A DNA stretch of 51,839 nucleotides from Streptomyces sp. SA15 (GTDB lineage: Bacteria; Actinomycetota; Actinomycetes; Streptomycetales; Streptomycetaceae), in NCBI RefSeq assembly GCF_002291145.1, contig NZ_NTGE01000137.1, positions 1 through 51,839 on the forward strand, in the 5' to 3' direction. Below, piece by piece: positions 1 to 7,939 of the stretch. How positions within the stretch are numbered: the first letter of the stretch is position 1; the number at the start of each line of letters is the position of its first letter. The position numbers and the translations under genes are program-made. A model generated the notes under the pieces. It saw nothing but the letters and a program-made list of their open reading frames with translations, ran no database searches and had not been told where the DNA came from.

Positions 1-381
1 GGGTATCAACATATCTGGCGTTGACTTTTGGCACGCTGTTGAGTTCTCAAGGAACGGACGCTTCCTTTGTACTCACCCGAGAGACTCTCTCGCGGCTTTC
101 CTCCGGGCGCTTCCCTTCGGTCTTGCGTTTCCGACTCTATCAGATCCTTTCGGGCCTGATTCCCGGTCGGCGGGGCCTTTCGACATTCACTACGTTAACC
201 GATTCCCGAGCCAACTCATAATCGAGTTCCGCGAGTCTGAATTCAGGCATGCAGGCATACCGAATTCGCCCTCGCTGGAGGGGAGTCGTAGGTAGTGGGT
301 TGGCCGCTTCCGGCTGCTGGCTTTCGCCGTACCCGGTTCAGCGGCTCGGGCTACATTACGCACCTTCGGAGGGCGAGTCAA
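1..381 (-). promoter_or_regulatory. rRNA operon promoter and 16S leader (16S outside window)
   Basis: Read on the minus strand, this is the leader that precedes 16S rRNA in Streptomyces. It holds the conserved TTGAGAACTCAACAGC element near 35-50, where TTGAG/CTCAA is an inverted repeat (39-50), just before the point where 16S would begin beyond position 1. A strong promoter is visible: TTGACT (381-376), 17-nt spacer, TAATGT (358-353). Weaker candidates are TTGGCT-16-TAGTGA (214-187) and a TAGAGT hexamer at 139-134, in keeping with the several promoters usual for rrn operons. A CGAGAGA/TCTCTCG hairpin lies at 78-92. No protein gene is credible in this stretch. Promoter positions are inferred from motif matches. 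Confidence 0.85.
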
Positions 382-1016
382 CTTCGGCGGCGCCTGGGGG
401 CATGGGCCCGATAAGGGCTCACCGTCGGGTCGTTGGCGATCCAGTAACGCCAGGGATGGACGCCACCGTCGCCGGCCACGCCGGTGCGCGGGCCGCTGAG
501 TACCTGGTCGGGGGGCACGGAGCTACCGGCCAGCACCCGCAGCGGCGTATCGCCGGCCGCGCACGCGTCCGTGCCGTCCAGGGCTCTGTCGACACCCAGG
601 GCCGTGGCCAGGCGGGCCGGGCCTTTGGCCAGTTCGTTGTCGTTTCGGGCCGAGAGTCGACGTTTGCGAGCCAGTTCGGTGCCTTCGATGATCTCTCCGG
701 CGCGGAGGAGGACGGCGCTGGCTCGGCCCTCCGGACCGCAGACGAGGTTCATGCAGAACCACATGCCATAGGTGAAGTAGACGTACACGTGTCCGGGCGG
801 ACCGAACATCACGCCGTTGCGGGCCGTGCGGCCGCGATAGGCGTGGGAGCCGGGGTCGTTCGGGCCGTCGTAGGCCTCGACCTCCGTGAGGCGGAGCGTG
901 ATCGGACCGTCCGGGGTGGTGCGCACGAGGATGCGGCCCAGGAGGTCGGGAGCGACGTCCAGTACGGGCCGGTCGAAGAAGTCTCGGGGCAGGGGCGTAC
1001 GGTCGGTCGCGATCAT
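378..1016 (-). CDS. 3-methyladenine DNA glycosylase (AAG/MPG family)
   Basis: A 212-residue base-excision-repair glycosylase that removes alkylated purines such as 3-methyladenine. The family pattern is clear: LLGR near residue 26, TEVEAY with the expected catalytic Glu47 and intercalating Tyr49, then GPPGHVYVYFTYGMWFCMN and RASAVLLRAGE. Length is normal for bacterial members. The ATG at 1016 follows a TACCCT hexamer by only 8 nt, so the mRNA may be nearly leaderless. The stop codon at 378-380 lies inside the -35 hexamer of the rrn promoter, so the two units abut. The gene is divergent from the Spo0M gene. Confidence 0.93.
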   Translation of the reverse strand: MIATDRTPLPRDFFDRPVLDVAPDLLGRILVRTTPDGPITLRLTEVEAYDGPNDPGSHAYRGRTARNGVMFGPPGHVYVYFTYGMWFCMNLVCGPEGRASAVLLRAGEIIEGTELARKRRLSARNDNELAKGPARLATALGVDRALDGTDACAAGDTPLRVLAGSSVPPDQVLSGPRTGVAGDGGVHPWRYWIANDPTVSPYRAHAPRRRRS

Positions 1017-1091
1017 GCCCTCCGAGGGTAGTGCAGACGGGTGGGGGCGACGGGGTGGTCAAGGGGCGTTCGCCTTGCCAGGGTGAGGCGC

Positions 1092-1118
1092 GGAACCGGC
1101 CGCGGTCGGATCGCGTTT
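1092..1118 (+). promoter_or_regulatory. possible ECF/SigR-like promoter of the Spo0M gene
   Basis: GGAAC at 1092-1096 and GTTT at 1115-1118 are separated by 18 nt. This spacing resembles the GGAAT-N18-GTT pattern of SigR-type sigma factors in Streptomyces. It lies about 65 nt upstream of the Spo0M start. It is a motif match only; an overlapping TATGGAT stretch could be an ordinary -10. Confidence 0.3.
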
Positions 1119-1182
1119 GTATGGATCAAGGACCCGCGCGCGTGAAGCGCAGGAAGCTCAAGAAGCAGGACGAGGGAGAGAC

Positions 1183-1965
1183 ATGGCGTTCAAGAAGCTG
1201 CTCGCGAGCCTGGGGGCCGGCGGGGCTTCGGTGGAGACGGTGCTGACCGAGGTCAACGTCGTTCCGGGCGGTGTCGTCCAGGGTGAGGTGCGGATCCAGG
1301 GCGGGTCCGTCGACCAGCAGATCGAGGCGCTGTCGGTCGGGTTGCAGGCCAAGGTCGAGGTCGAGAGCGGCGACCAGGAGTACAAGCAGGACATCGAATT
1401 CACCAAGCAGCAGCTCGGCGGGGCCTTCGAGCTGAAGGCGAATGCCGTGCACGCGGTGCCGTTCGGGCTGGAGATCCCGTGGGAGACGCCGATCACGATG
1501 ATCGACGGACGCGCGCTGCCGTCGATGCACATCGGTGTGTCCACGGAGCTGGAGATCGCCCGCGCGGTGGACTCCGGTGACCTGGACCCGGTCAATGTGC
1601 ACCCGCTGCCCGCGCAGAAGGCGATTCTGGACGCGTTCATCCAGCTGGGCTTCCGTTTCAAGAACGCGGACATGGAGCGCGGCCGCATTCGCGGGACGCG
1701 GCAGAAGCTGCCGTTCTACCAGGAGATCGAGTTCCTGCCGCCGCAGCAGTACCGGGGTCTGAACCAGGTCGAGCTGAGCTTCGTCGCGGACGAGAGCGCG
1801 ATGGACGTCGTCCTGGAGATGGACAAGAAGCCGGGGCTGTTCAGCGAGGGCAGTGACACCTTCCGCTCGTTCCAGGTGGGTCTGCACGACTACCAGAACA
1901 CCGACTGGGCGGCGTACCTCAACCAGTGGCTGTCCGAAGTCGGCAGCAAGCGCAATTGGTTCTAG
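1183..1965 (+). CDS. spo0M: Spo0M-family sporulation-control protein
   Basis: A 260-residue arrestin-like beta-sandwich protein of the Spo0M (SpoOM) family, linked to sporulation and cell-shape control in Bacillus and kept in most streptomycetes. It starts MAFKKLLASLGAGGASVET, as family members do. The chain is acidic, has no signal peptide or membrane segment, and is probably cytosolic. The ATG at 1183 is chosen because a GAGGGAGAG ribosome site lies just upstream and because an upstream GTG (1117) would add basic residues foreign to the family. The PEBP-like gene follows 42 nt later. The molecular mechanism of the family is not settled. Confidence 0.9.
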   Translation: MAFKKLLASLGAGGASVETVLTEVNVVPGGVVQGEVRIQGGSVDQQIEALSVGLQAKVEVESGDQEYKQDIEFTKQQLGGAFELKANAVHAVPFGLEIPWETPITMIDGRALPSMHIGVSTELEIARAVDSGDLDPVNVHPLPAQKAILDAFIQLGFRFKNADMERGRIRGTRQKLPFYQEIEFLPPQQYRGLNQVELSFVADESAMDVVLEMDKKPGLFSEGSDTFRSFQVGLHDYQNTDWAAYLNQWLSEVGSKRNWF

Positions 1966-2007
1966 GCTCGGAACCACTGACTCCAGAATCGATCAGGAGG
2001 TACCGAG

Positions 2008-2547
2008 GTGACCGAGCTCAAGAGGCGGCCGCTCCCCCACGACTTCCATCCGCCCGTGCCGTCGTTCACGGTGACGAGCGAGGACGTCGCGGAGGGTGCG
2101 ACGCTCAAGGACGCTCAGGTCTACGCGGCCGGCAACACCTCGCCGCATCTGCGGTGGGAGGGCTTCCCGCCCGAGACCAAGAGCTTCGCCGTGACCTGCT
2201 ACGACCCCGACGCTCCGACGGGCAGCGGGTTCTGGCACTGGGTGGTGTTCGACATTCCGGCCTCGGTGACCGAGCTGCCGGCGGGTGCGGGCAGCGGCAA
2301 GTTCGAGGGGCTGCCGGAGGGTGCCGTACAGGCGCGCAACGACTACGGGTCGAAGGACTTCGGTGGTGCCGCGCCGCCGCCCGGAGACGGACCGCACCGG
2401 TACGTGTTCACGGTGTACGCCGTGGACCAGGAGAAGCTGGGCCCCGACGCGGATGCGACGCCTGCCTTCGTGGGCTTCAACCTGCGGTTCCACACGATCG
2501 CGCGCGCCCAGTTGATCGGTGAGTACGAGGTGCCCACCGAAGCCTGA
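2008..2547 (+). CDS. YbhB/YbcL-type PEBP (Raf-kinase-inhibitor-like) protein
   Basis: A 179-residue phosphatidylethanolamine-binding-protein homologue. The PEBP signature is present: NTSPHLRWEG, then CYDPDAPTGSGFWHWVVFDIP, GARND-type YGSKDFGGAAPPPGDGPHRY and FTVYAVD. The family has a conserved anion-binding pocket; the ligand of bacterial members is unknown. The GTG start at 2008 follows AGGAGG (1995-2000) by 7 nt. There is no signal peptide, so it is probably cytosolic. It is followed directly by a strong intrinsic terminator and may share a transcript with the Spo0M gene. Confidence 0.92.
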   Translation: MTELKRRPLPHDFHPPVPSFTVTSEDVAEGATLKDAQVYAAGNTSPHLRWEGFPPETKSFAVTCYDPDAPTGSGFWHWVVFDIPASVTELPAGAGSGKFEGLPEGAVQARNDYGSKDFGGAAPPPGDGPHRYVFTVYAVDQEKLGPDADATPAFVGFNLRFHTIARAQLIGEYEVPTEA

Positions 2548-2563
2548 CGTTCAGAGAACGTTT

Positions 2564-2606
2564 GCCCGCCCCTGGTCTTGGAAGTGATCAGGGGCGGGCA
2601 TTTTTG
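2564..2606 (+). terminator. intrinsic terminator after the PEBP gene
   Basis: GCCCGCCCCTG (2564-2574) pairs perfectly with CAGGGGCGGGC (2589-2599) over a 14-nt loop and is followed by ATTTTTG. An 11-bp G/C stem plus T-run is a textbook terminator. Confidence 0.9.
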
Positions 2607-2732
2607 TTGCCGGGGGTCGCGGGGGTCACCCCTCGCGGAGCAGCAGATATTGCGTTGTCCATCTCGGCGTGCCCGGCCAGAGTTGATCCCAGCCCGCCAG
2701 GGGGTGGGCCGGTGCACACGGGAGGTGGGCTG

Positions 2733-3242
2733 GTGATGCGGGACACGCTGGTACTGAACGCGAGCTTCGAGCCGCTGTCGACGGTGACGTTGAACCGAGC
2801 CGTCGTTCTGGTGCTTCAGGACAAGGCCGTCGTCGAGCAGTCCCACCCCGAACTGCGCATGCGCGGAGCCGCGGTCGACATACCGGCGCCCCGGGTGATC
2901 AGGCTGTGCAGGTACGTACGGGTGCCCTTCCGAAGACAAGCTCCGTGGTCGAGGCGCGGTGTCCTGGTGCGTGACCGGCACAGGTGCGCGTACTGCGGCC
3001 GGCGGGCGACGACCGTGGACCATGTGGTGCCGCGGTCGCAGGGTGGTCAGGACACCTGGCTGAACACGGTGGCCTCGTGCGCGGAGGACAACCACCGCAA
3101 GGCCAACCGGACTCCGGAGCAGGCGGGTATGCCGCTGCTGCGGGAGCCGTTCGAGCCGACGCCGGCGGACGCGATGCTGCTGGCTCTGGGGCAGGACGAC
3201 TTCGACGCGCTGCCGGAGTGGCTGGCTCAGCCCGCCGCCTAG
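2733..3242 (+). CDS. HNH endonuclease family protein
   Basis: A protein of about 169 residues with a C-terminal HNH/McrA-type nuclease domain: CAYCG zinc knuckle, TVDHVVPRSQGG with the catalytic DH, the N of TWLNTV, then SCAEDNHRKANRTP. The N-terminal 80 residues (LVLNASFEPLSTV ... AVVLVLQDKAVVEQ) are typical of the actinobacterial subfamily of this nuclease. GTG 2733 lies 7 nt after GGAGG (2721-2725); the next codon, ATG 2736, is an equally possible start. Its biological target is unknown. It stands alone, with terminators on both sides, and no methylase or phage gene is near. Confidence 0.88.
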   Translation: MMRDTLVLNASFEPLSTVTLNRAVVLVLQDKAVVEQSHPELRMRGAAVDIPAPRVIRLCRYVRVPFRRQAPWSRRGVLVRDRHRCAYCGRRATTVDHVVPRSQGGQDTWLNTVASCAEDNHRKANRTPEQAGMPLLREPFEPTPADAMLLALGQDDFDALPEWLAQPAA

Positions 3243-3255
3243 GCCGTACGTAGAT

Positions 3256-3288
3256 CTGGGGCCCACCTCCCGCGGGAGGTGGGCCCCA
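3256..3288. terminator. bidirectional terminator between convergent genes
   Basis: A near-perfect palindrome centred on CCCGCGGG; the arms CTGGGGCCCACCTCCC and GGGAGGTGGGCCCCAG are exact complements. It lies between the converging HNH and SPFH genes. T-runs are poor, so termination is inferred from the long stem and position. Confidence 0.75.
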
Positions 3289-3307
3289 GTCTCGTATGAG
3301 GATCTCG

Positions 3308-4255
3308 TCAGTCGATCGACGGCTTCTCGCGGCGTTCCGTGCCCGTGCCGCCGTTGCCCGAACCGCCCGAACCTCCGACCATCGGGCCGAAGTTGCCCAT
3401 GGCACCGCTCAGTCCCTTGAGCGCGTCGCCGATCTCGCTGGGCACGATCCACAGCTTGTTGGCGTCGCCCTCGGCGATCTTCGGGAGCATCTGGAGGTAC
3501 TGGTAGGCGAGGAGCTTCTGGTCCGCGTCTCCGGCGTGGATCGACTCGAAGACCGTACGGATGGCCTGGGCTTCGCCCTCGGCGCGCAGGGCGGCGGCCT
3601 TGGCCTCACCCTCGGCGCGCAGGATCTGGGACTGCTTCTCACCTTCGGCGGTGAGGATGGCGGCCTGGCGCGTACCTTCGGCGGTGAGGATCGCGGCGCG
3701 CTTGTCACGGTCGGCGCGCATCTGCTTCTCCATCGAGTCCTGGATGGAGGTGGGGGGCTCGATGGCCTTCAGTTCCACGCGGTTGACGCGGATGCCCCAC
3801 TTGCCGGTGGCCTCGTCGAGGACGCCGCGCAGGGCCGCATTGATCTCCTCGCGGGAGGTCAGGGTCCGCTCGAGGTCCATGCCACCGATGATGTTGCGGA
3901 GTGTGGTGACGGTGAGCTGCTCGATCGCCTGGATGTAGCTGGCGACTTCGTAGGTCGCCGCCCGGGCGTCGGTCACCTGGTAGTAGATGACCGTGTCGAT
4001 GTTCACCACCAGGTTGTCCTGGGTGATCACCGGCTGGGGCGGGAAGGGAACGACCTGTTCACGCAGGTCGATGCGGTTGCGGATGGTGTCGATGAACGGG
4101 ACGACGATGTTGAGTCCCGCATTGAGTGTCCGCGTGTAGCGGCCGAAGCGCTCGACAATGGCGGCGCTCGCCTGCGGGATGACCTGGATCGTCTTGATCA
4201 GGGCGATGAAGACCAACACCACCAGAATGATCAAGACGATGATGACCGGTTCCAT
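3308..4255 (-). CDS. SPFH/stomatin-prohibitin family membrane protein (paraslipin type)
   Basis: A 315-residue stomatin-like protein. One N-terminal membrane helix (residues 4-20) is followed by the SPFH domain (about 22-190; VIPQASAAIVERFGRYTRTLNAGLNIVVPFID split across its start). A charged coiled-coil then carries repeated ILTAEG/ILRAEG/ALRAEG units (about 205-245), and the tail is Gly-rich. Such proteins form oligomeric membrane scaffolds. A GGGGAGA ribosome site precedes ATG 4255. The NfeD-like gene lies upstream on the same strand; SPFH plus NfeD is a classic functional pair. Partners in Streptomyces are not known. Confidence 0.93.
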   Translation of the reverse strand: MEPVIIVLIILVVLVFIALIKTIQVIPQASAAIVERFGRYTRTLNAGLNIVVPFIDTIRNRIDLREQVVPFPPQPVITQDNLVVNIDTVIYYQVTDARAATYEVASYIQAIEQLTVTTLRNIIGGMDLERTLTSREEINAALRGVLDEATGKWGIRVNRVELKAIEPPTSIQDSMEKQMRADRDKRAAILTAEGTRQAAILTAEGEKQSQILRAEGEAKAAALRAEGEAQAIRTVFESIHAGDADQKLLAYQYLQMLPKIAEGDANKLWIVPSEIGDALKGLSGAMGNFGPMVGGSGGSGNGGTGTERREKPSID

Positions 4256-4398
4256 CGTGCTCTCCCCGTACCCTTCTCCGCCTAGGCGCCTTCGGAAAGA
4301 TCTTATGCTTGTTGAAGATCTTGCTGGTCGAGTGTGACAGACCGTCGCGTACCTCGTGGTGCGTTCGGTTCAGTTACGTCTTGCCCCGATTGACGAGG

Positions 4399-4830
4399 TC
4401 ACATGACGATCGCCGTGGCCCCCTCGATCTCCACGACGTCCACTTCCTGGCCTACTTCGTAGGCGCGGCCGGTGTCGAGGGAGCGGGCCGACCAGACTTC
4501 CCCGGCGAGCTTGATACGGCCGCCGGAGCCGTCGACGCGCTCCAGTACGACGGCCTGTTTGCCCTTCAAGGCGTCCACACCCGTGGCGAGTTGGGGTCGC
4601 TGTGCGCGGTGCCGGGTGGCGATGGGCCGTACTACGGCGATGAGGGCGACCGAGACGACGGCGAAGACAAGTACCTGGACGACGACACCGCCGCCGATTC
4701 CGGCCGTCGCCGCAGCGGCGAGGGCGCCCACGGCGAGCATGCCGAGTTCCGGCATCGCCGTCACCACGAGCGGGATTCCGAGGGCTGCCGCGCCGATGAG
4801 CCACCACACCCATGCGTCGATGTCGTTCAC
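4399..4830 (-). CDS. NfeD-like membrane protein
   Basis: A 143-residue protein with two or three hydrophobic helices (residues about 8-75) and a C-terminal OB-fold NfeD domain (about 85-143; LKGKQAVVLERVDGSGGRIKLAGE, then YEVGQEVDVVEIEGATAIV in outline). NfeD proteins partner stomatin-like SPFH proteins in membrane microdomains. The start is GTG 4830. No ribosome site is visible; instead TACCAT lies exactly 6 nt before the GTG, the geometry of a leaderless transcript. The gap to the SPFH gene is 143 nt, so they may be co-transcribed. Confidence 0.9.
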   Translation of the reverse strand: MNDIDAWVWWLIGAAALGIPLVVTAMPELGMLAVGALAAAATAGIGGGVVVQVLVFAVVSVALIAVVRPIATRHRAQRPQLATGVDALKGKQAVVLERVDGSGGRIKLAGEVWSARSLDTGRAYEVGQEVDVVEIEGATAIVM

Positions 4831-4915
4831 ATGGTCATGGTAGGTCCGCGGGTCCTGCCTCCGACAGGGCGCAAGATGCGTTGAAACGGGCTTCTTACCC
4901 GGGAGTTGGGGGGTG

Positions 4916-5713
4916 TCAGGCCATCGGGAGACCCTGTGCGGTCCAACGGTCGCCCACCTGTTCGACGACGAGCGGGAGCCCGAAGCAGAGGGAGAGGTTG
5001 CGCGAGGTGAGCTCCAGCTCCAGCGGGCCGGCGGCGAGGACCTTGCCCTGACGGATCATCAGGACGTGGGTGAAGCCGGGGGCGATCTCCTCGACGTGGT
5101 GGGTGACCATCAGCATCGAGGGGGCGATCGGGTCGCGGGCGAGGCGGCCGAGACGGCGTACGAGGTCCTCGCGACCGCCGAGGTCGAGGCCGGCGGCGGG
5201 CTCGTCGAGCAGGAGCAGCTCGGGGTCGGTCATCAGGGCACGGGCGATGAGGGTGCGCTTGCGCTCGCCCTCGGAGAGCGTGCCGAACTTGCGCTCCATG
5301 TAGTCGCTCATGCCGAGGCGGTCGAGGAAGGCGCGGGCGCGCTGCTCGTCGATCTCCTCGTAGTCCTCCTGCCAGGTGGCCGTCATGCCGTACGCGGCGG
5401 TCAGCACGGTCTGCAGGACGGTCTGGCGCTTGGGCAGCTTGTCGGCCATGGCGATGCCGGCCATGCCGATGCGCGGGCGCAGCTCGAAGACGTCGGTGCC
5501 GGGTGTGCCGAGGGTCTCGCCGAGGATGGTGGCAGTGCCCTTGCTGGGGTAGACGTAGCTGGAGGCGACGTTCAGGAGGGTGGTCTTGCCGGCGCCGTTC
5601 GGGCCGAGGATGACCCAGCGCTCGCCCTCCTTCACCGACCAGGAGACCTGGTCCACCAGAGCCCGGCCCTCGCGGACCACGGATACGTCCTGAAGCTCCA
5701 GAACATCGCTCAT
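4916..5713 (-). CDS. ABC transporter ATP-binding protein, no cognate permease nearby
   Basis: A 265-residue ABC ATPase with Walker A GPNGAGKTT near residue 38, signature LSEGERKR near 145, Walker B LLLLDEPAAGLD and the H-loop VTHHVEE. The closest architecture I recognise is the ModF/YlmA-like single-domain group found without a membrane partner. Here too no permease gene adjoins it. It starts at ATG 5713 after a GGGGAGAC ribosome site. The substrate or role is unknown; it may act with a distant permease or in a non-transport role. It is divergent from the next gene. Confidence 0.88.
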   Translation of the reverse strand: MSDVLELQDVSVVREGRALVDQVSWSVKEGERWVILGPNGAGKTTLLNVASSYVYPSKGTATILGETLGTPGTDVFELRPRIGMAGIAMADKLPKRQTVLQTVLTAAYGMTATWQEDYEEIDEQRARAFLDRLGMSDYMERKFGTLSEGERKRTLIARALMTDPELLLLDEPAAGLDLGGREDLVRRLGRLARDPIAPSMLMVTHHVEEIAPGFTHVLMIRQGKVLAAGPLELELTSRNLSLCFGLPLVVEQVGDRWTAQGLPMA

Positions 5714-5864
5714 GAGCGCGTTGTCTCCCCTTGCAGTGTGGCCGGTCTCGGCTGTCGCGTAAGCCTGTGGCTCGGTCCGCCGCGCCGGTGGGCGCAGCCC
5801 TCAAGGAAATCTACGCCACGGGTGGGCCCGGACATTCCATCGGTCCGGTCCTTAGGGTGGGGGC

Positions 5865-6653
5865 ATGCTCACGGAACCACGCTCTGGACGCCTTGCCGCT
5901 TGGGGAAATGCCCTGTTGGCCGGACTTGTCTCGCCGGACGACGCCGTGCTCGCGATCGTCGGGGAGGACGCGGTGCACCGGGTCGAGGGGCTGCCGGGTG
6001 AGGCGGTGCCCGTCGGGCTCACGCTCACGCTGGGGCGACTGCGGTCGCTCGGTGTGACGGGGCTGCGGGTCGCGCTGCCCGCGCCCGGGCATCCGCTGGG
6101 GCTGAGCGGGCCGCCGGAGTTCAACGCGCGGGCGCTGGACGCGGAGGAGGCGGTCGTCTGTCATGGCGTCGCGCTGGGGCTGGTGCCCGAAGTGTATGAG
6201 GCCGGGCCCGAGGGTGATGTGCATGTCGAGGTGGTGTGGCATGTGCTTCCCGTGCGGGAAGCGCCGCCGGCCGATGTGCCGTCGCTCGGGGAGGCCGAGC
6301 GGGAGCTGGCGGAGGCGTTGCGGGAGGCGACCGAGGTGCTCACTCGGCTGGATGTGGCCGGGTCGGGGCCGGTGGCCGAGGCGGCGATCGAGGCGTATCG
6401 GGCTCGGGCCGAGCGGGGGCGGGAGGTGTTGGCTCCGGGGTATCCGGGGCGGGCGGTGCGGGTGCTGGAGTTGGCGCAGCGGGTCGGGTTCCTGGTGTCG
6501 CTGGCGTCTGAGAACGGGCCCGGGGGCGCGGTGAGTGCTTCCGAGATGGCGGCGCGGGGGGTTGCGTTGCGGCCGGTGGAGCGGACGGCTCGGCGGGCTG
6601 CTGTCGCTGCTTACAACGCGTATGTGGAGGAGCGGGAGAAGGGGGTGCGGTGA
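5865..6653 (+). CDS. conserved actinobacterial hypothetical protein
   Basis: A 262-residue soluble protein that I recognise only as a conserved streptomycete hypothetical. It has an Ala/Leu-rich N-terminal part (residues 1-130), a charged helical middle (145-190) and an Ala-rich C-terminal helix. There is no signal peptide, membrane segment or catalytic motif. The ATG at 5865 is exactly 6 nt after TAGGGT (5853-5858), with CGGACA 18 nt further upstream, so a leaderless transcript is likely. Late codons use GGG and TTG more than neighbouring genes do. Confidence 0.8.
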   Translation: MLTEPRSGRLAAWGNALLAGLVSPDDAVLAIVGEDAVHRVEGLPGEAVPVGLTLTLGRLRSLGVTGLRVALPAPGHPLGLSGPPEFNARALDAEEAVVCHGVALGLVPEVYEAGPEGDVHVEVVWHVLPVREAPPADVPSLGEAERELAEALREATEVLTRLDVAGSGPVAEAAIEAYRARAERGREVLAPGYPGRAVRVLELAQRVGFLVSLASENGPGGAVSASEMAARGVALRPVERTARRAAVAAYNAYVEEREKGVR

Positions 6654-6689
6654 GCGCCGGTTTGCTGGTGGGTCGCGCAGCCCGGCGCT

Positions 6690-6750
6690 GACGGGGTGCC
6701 GCCTGCGCCCACCCGTGCCGCCCCAGCGGCACGACTGCCCGCAGGCTAGG
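6690..6750. repeat. interspersed Streptomyces-type intergenic repeat
   Basis: This stretch contains GTGCCGC-CCCA-GCGGCAC (6715-6732), flanked by GCGCCCACCC and GACTGCCCGCAG. I recall this wording as a frequent short intergenic repeat of Streptomyces chromosomes. It lies in the 240-nt spacer between two convergent genes, and I see no coding potential there. Copy number in this genome is unknown. Confidence 0.45.
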
Positions 6751-6829
6751 CGGATCGAACGCCCGCAGCCTGACGGCGCGGCTGACCGCGGCTGGGCGGG
6801 TGCCGCTGCCTGTGGCGGTAGCGGCGGCG

Positions 6830-6867
6830 AAAACTGACCGGCCTCCCGGGCACGCCCGGGAGGCCGG
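6830..6867 (-). terminator. chpE terminator
   Basis: CCGGCCTCCCGGGC (6838-6851) pairs with GCCCGGGAGGCCGG (6854-6867) across a 2-nt loop. On the minus strand the stem is followed by TCAGTTTTCG, giving a typical intrinsic terminator just after the chaplin stop codon. Confidence 0.88.
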
Positions 6868-6894
6868 AGGTCACTGGCCGCTGGGCGGCATCAG

Positions 6895-7140
6895 TCAGTG
6901 GTTGACGCCCGTGTTGCCGAAGGCGGGGTTCAGCACGCCGACGACGTTCACGCTGTTGCCGACCGCGTTTACCGGGATGTCCACCGGGGCCTGGACGAGG
7001 TTGCCCGAGGCGACGCCGGGCGAGCCCACGGCCTTGCCGTCGGCGTGCGCGCCGTCGGTGGCGGAGGCCATCCCGGCACCGGCGGCGAGCAGACCGCCGG
7101 CCACCATCGTCACGGCCGCTGCCTTCTTCAGGTTCTTCAC
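6895..7140 (-). CDS. chpE: short chaplin ChpE
   Basis: An 81-residue secreted hydrophobic surface protein of the aerial hyphae sheath. A signal peptide (residues 1-27, ending in MASA) precedes one chaplin domain, recognised by VGSPGVASGNLVQAPVDIP, then NAVGNSVNVVG and NPAFGN. There is no cysteine in the mature part, which separates ChpE from the other short chaplins that carry a Cys pair. The start is GTG 7140, with AGGAGGG at 7154-7148, 7 nt upstream. Chaplins self-assemble into amyloid fibrils at the air-water interface. It lies downstream of a two-component operon on the same strand, but the 157-nt gap suggests its own promoter. Confidence 0.93.
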   Translation of the reverse strand: MKNLKKAAAVTMVAGGLLAAGAGMASATDGAHADGKAVGSPGVASGNLVQAPVDIPVNAVGNSVNVVGVLNPAFGNTGVNH

Positions 7141-7297
7141 TTCTAAGCCCTCCTAGCGATTGCCACGGCCAGTCGCCGCAGCACGCACTGGAGAACGGCG
7201 GAGATCCTCGAAGGATGCGCCATCCGGGGGACATTCCCACGACGGTATGAATCTCAGTCCGGAGCGGAACCCTCCGTATTGCCATCTGAAGAGAATT

Positions 7298-7939
7298 TCA
7301 GCCGGTCACACCATGGCGTACGGCCCACAGGGCGGCCTGGGTGCGGTCGGCGAGGTCGAGTTTCATCAGGATGTTCGAGACGTGCGTCTTGACGGTCTTC
7401 TCGGAGAGGACGAGGGCGCGGGCGATCTCCCGGTTGGAGCGGCCGTCCGCTATCAGCCCGAGCACCTCGCGTTCCCGCTCGGTGAGCGAACCGCCCCTGC
7501 CCTGGCCGGCGTTGGTCTCTTCCTGGGACAACAGGGCGCCCGCAACCTCGGGCTGGAGCAGGATGTGGCCGGCGTGCACGGAACGGATGGCGCCGGCCAG
7601 GGCGTCGGGATCGACGTCCTTGTAGACGTACCCGGCGGCGCCGGCGCGCAGGGCCGGGACGACCGTGCGCTGTTCGGTGAAGCTGGTGACGATCAGCACG
7701 CGCGCGGGGTTGTCGAGTTCGCGCAGCTTGCGCAGGGCGTCGACGCCGTCCATGCCCGGCATCTTGACGTCCATGAGGACGACGTCGGGTTTCAGCTCCT
7801 CGGCGCGGGCGACTCCTTCGGCTCCGTCGGCCGCCTCGCCCACGACCTCGATGTCGTCCTGCACTTCGAGGAACGTGCGCAGTCCCCGGCGGACCACCTG
7901 GTGGTCGTCGACGAGCAGCACCTTGATTGTGTCAGCCAC
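7298..7939 (-). CDS. NarL/FixJ-family response regulator
   Basis: A 213-residue regulator. The receiver domain spans residues about 5-120, with the DD pair at 11-12, phospho-acceptor Asp57 in LMDVKMPG and the conserved Thr/Lys of TSF and YKD. A LuxR-type helix-turn-helix follows at about 148-208 (LTEREREVLGLIADGRSNRE and VKTHVSNIL). GTG 7939 overlaps the kinase stop by 8 nt, so translation is probably coupled. Targets are unknown. chpE lies 157 nt downstream and is a possible but untested target. Confidence 0.93.
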   Translation of the reverse strand: MADTIKVLLVDDHQVVRRGLRTFLEVQDDIEVVGEAADGAEGVARAEELKPDVVLMDVKMPGMDGVDALRKLRELDNPARVLIVTSFTEQRTVVPALRAGAAGYVYKDVDPDALAGAIRSVHAGHILLQPEVAGALLSQEETNAGQGRGGSLTEREREVLGLIADGRSNREIARALVLSEKTVKTHVSNILMKLDLADRTQAALWAVRHGVTG

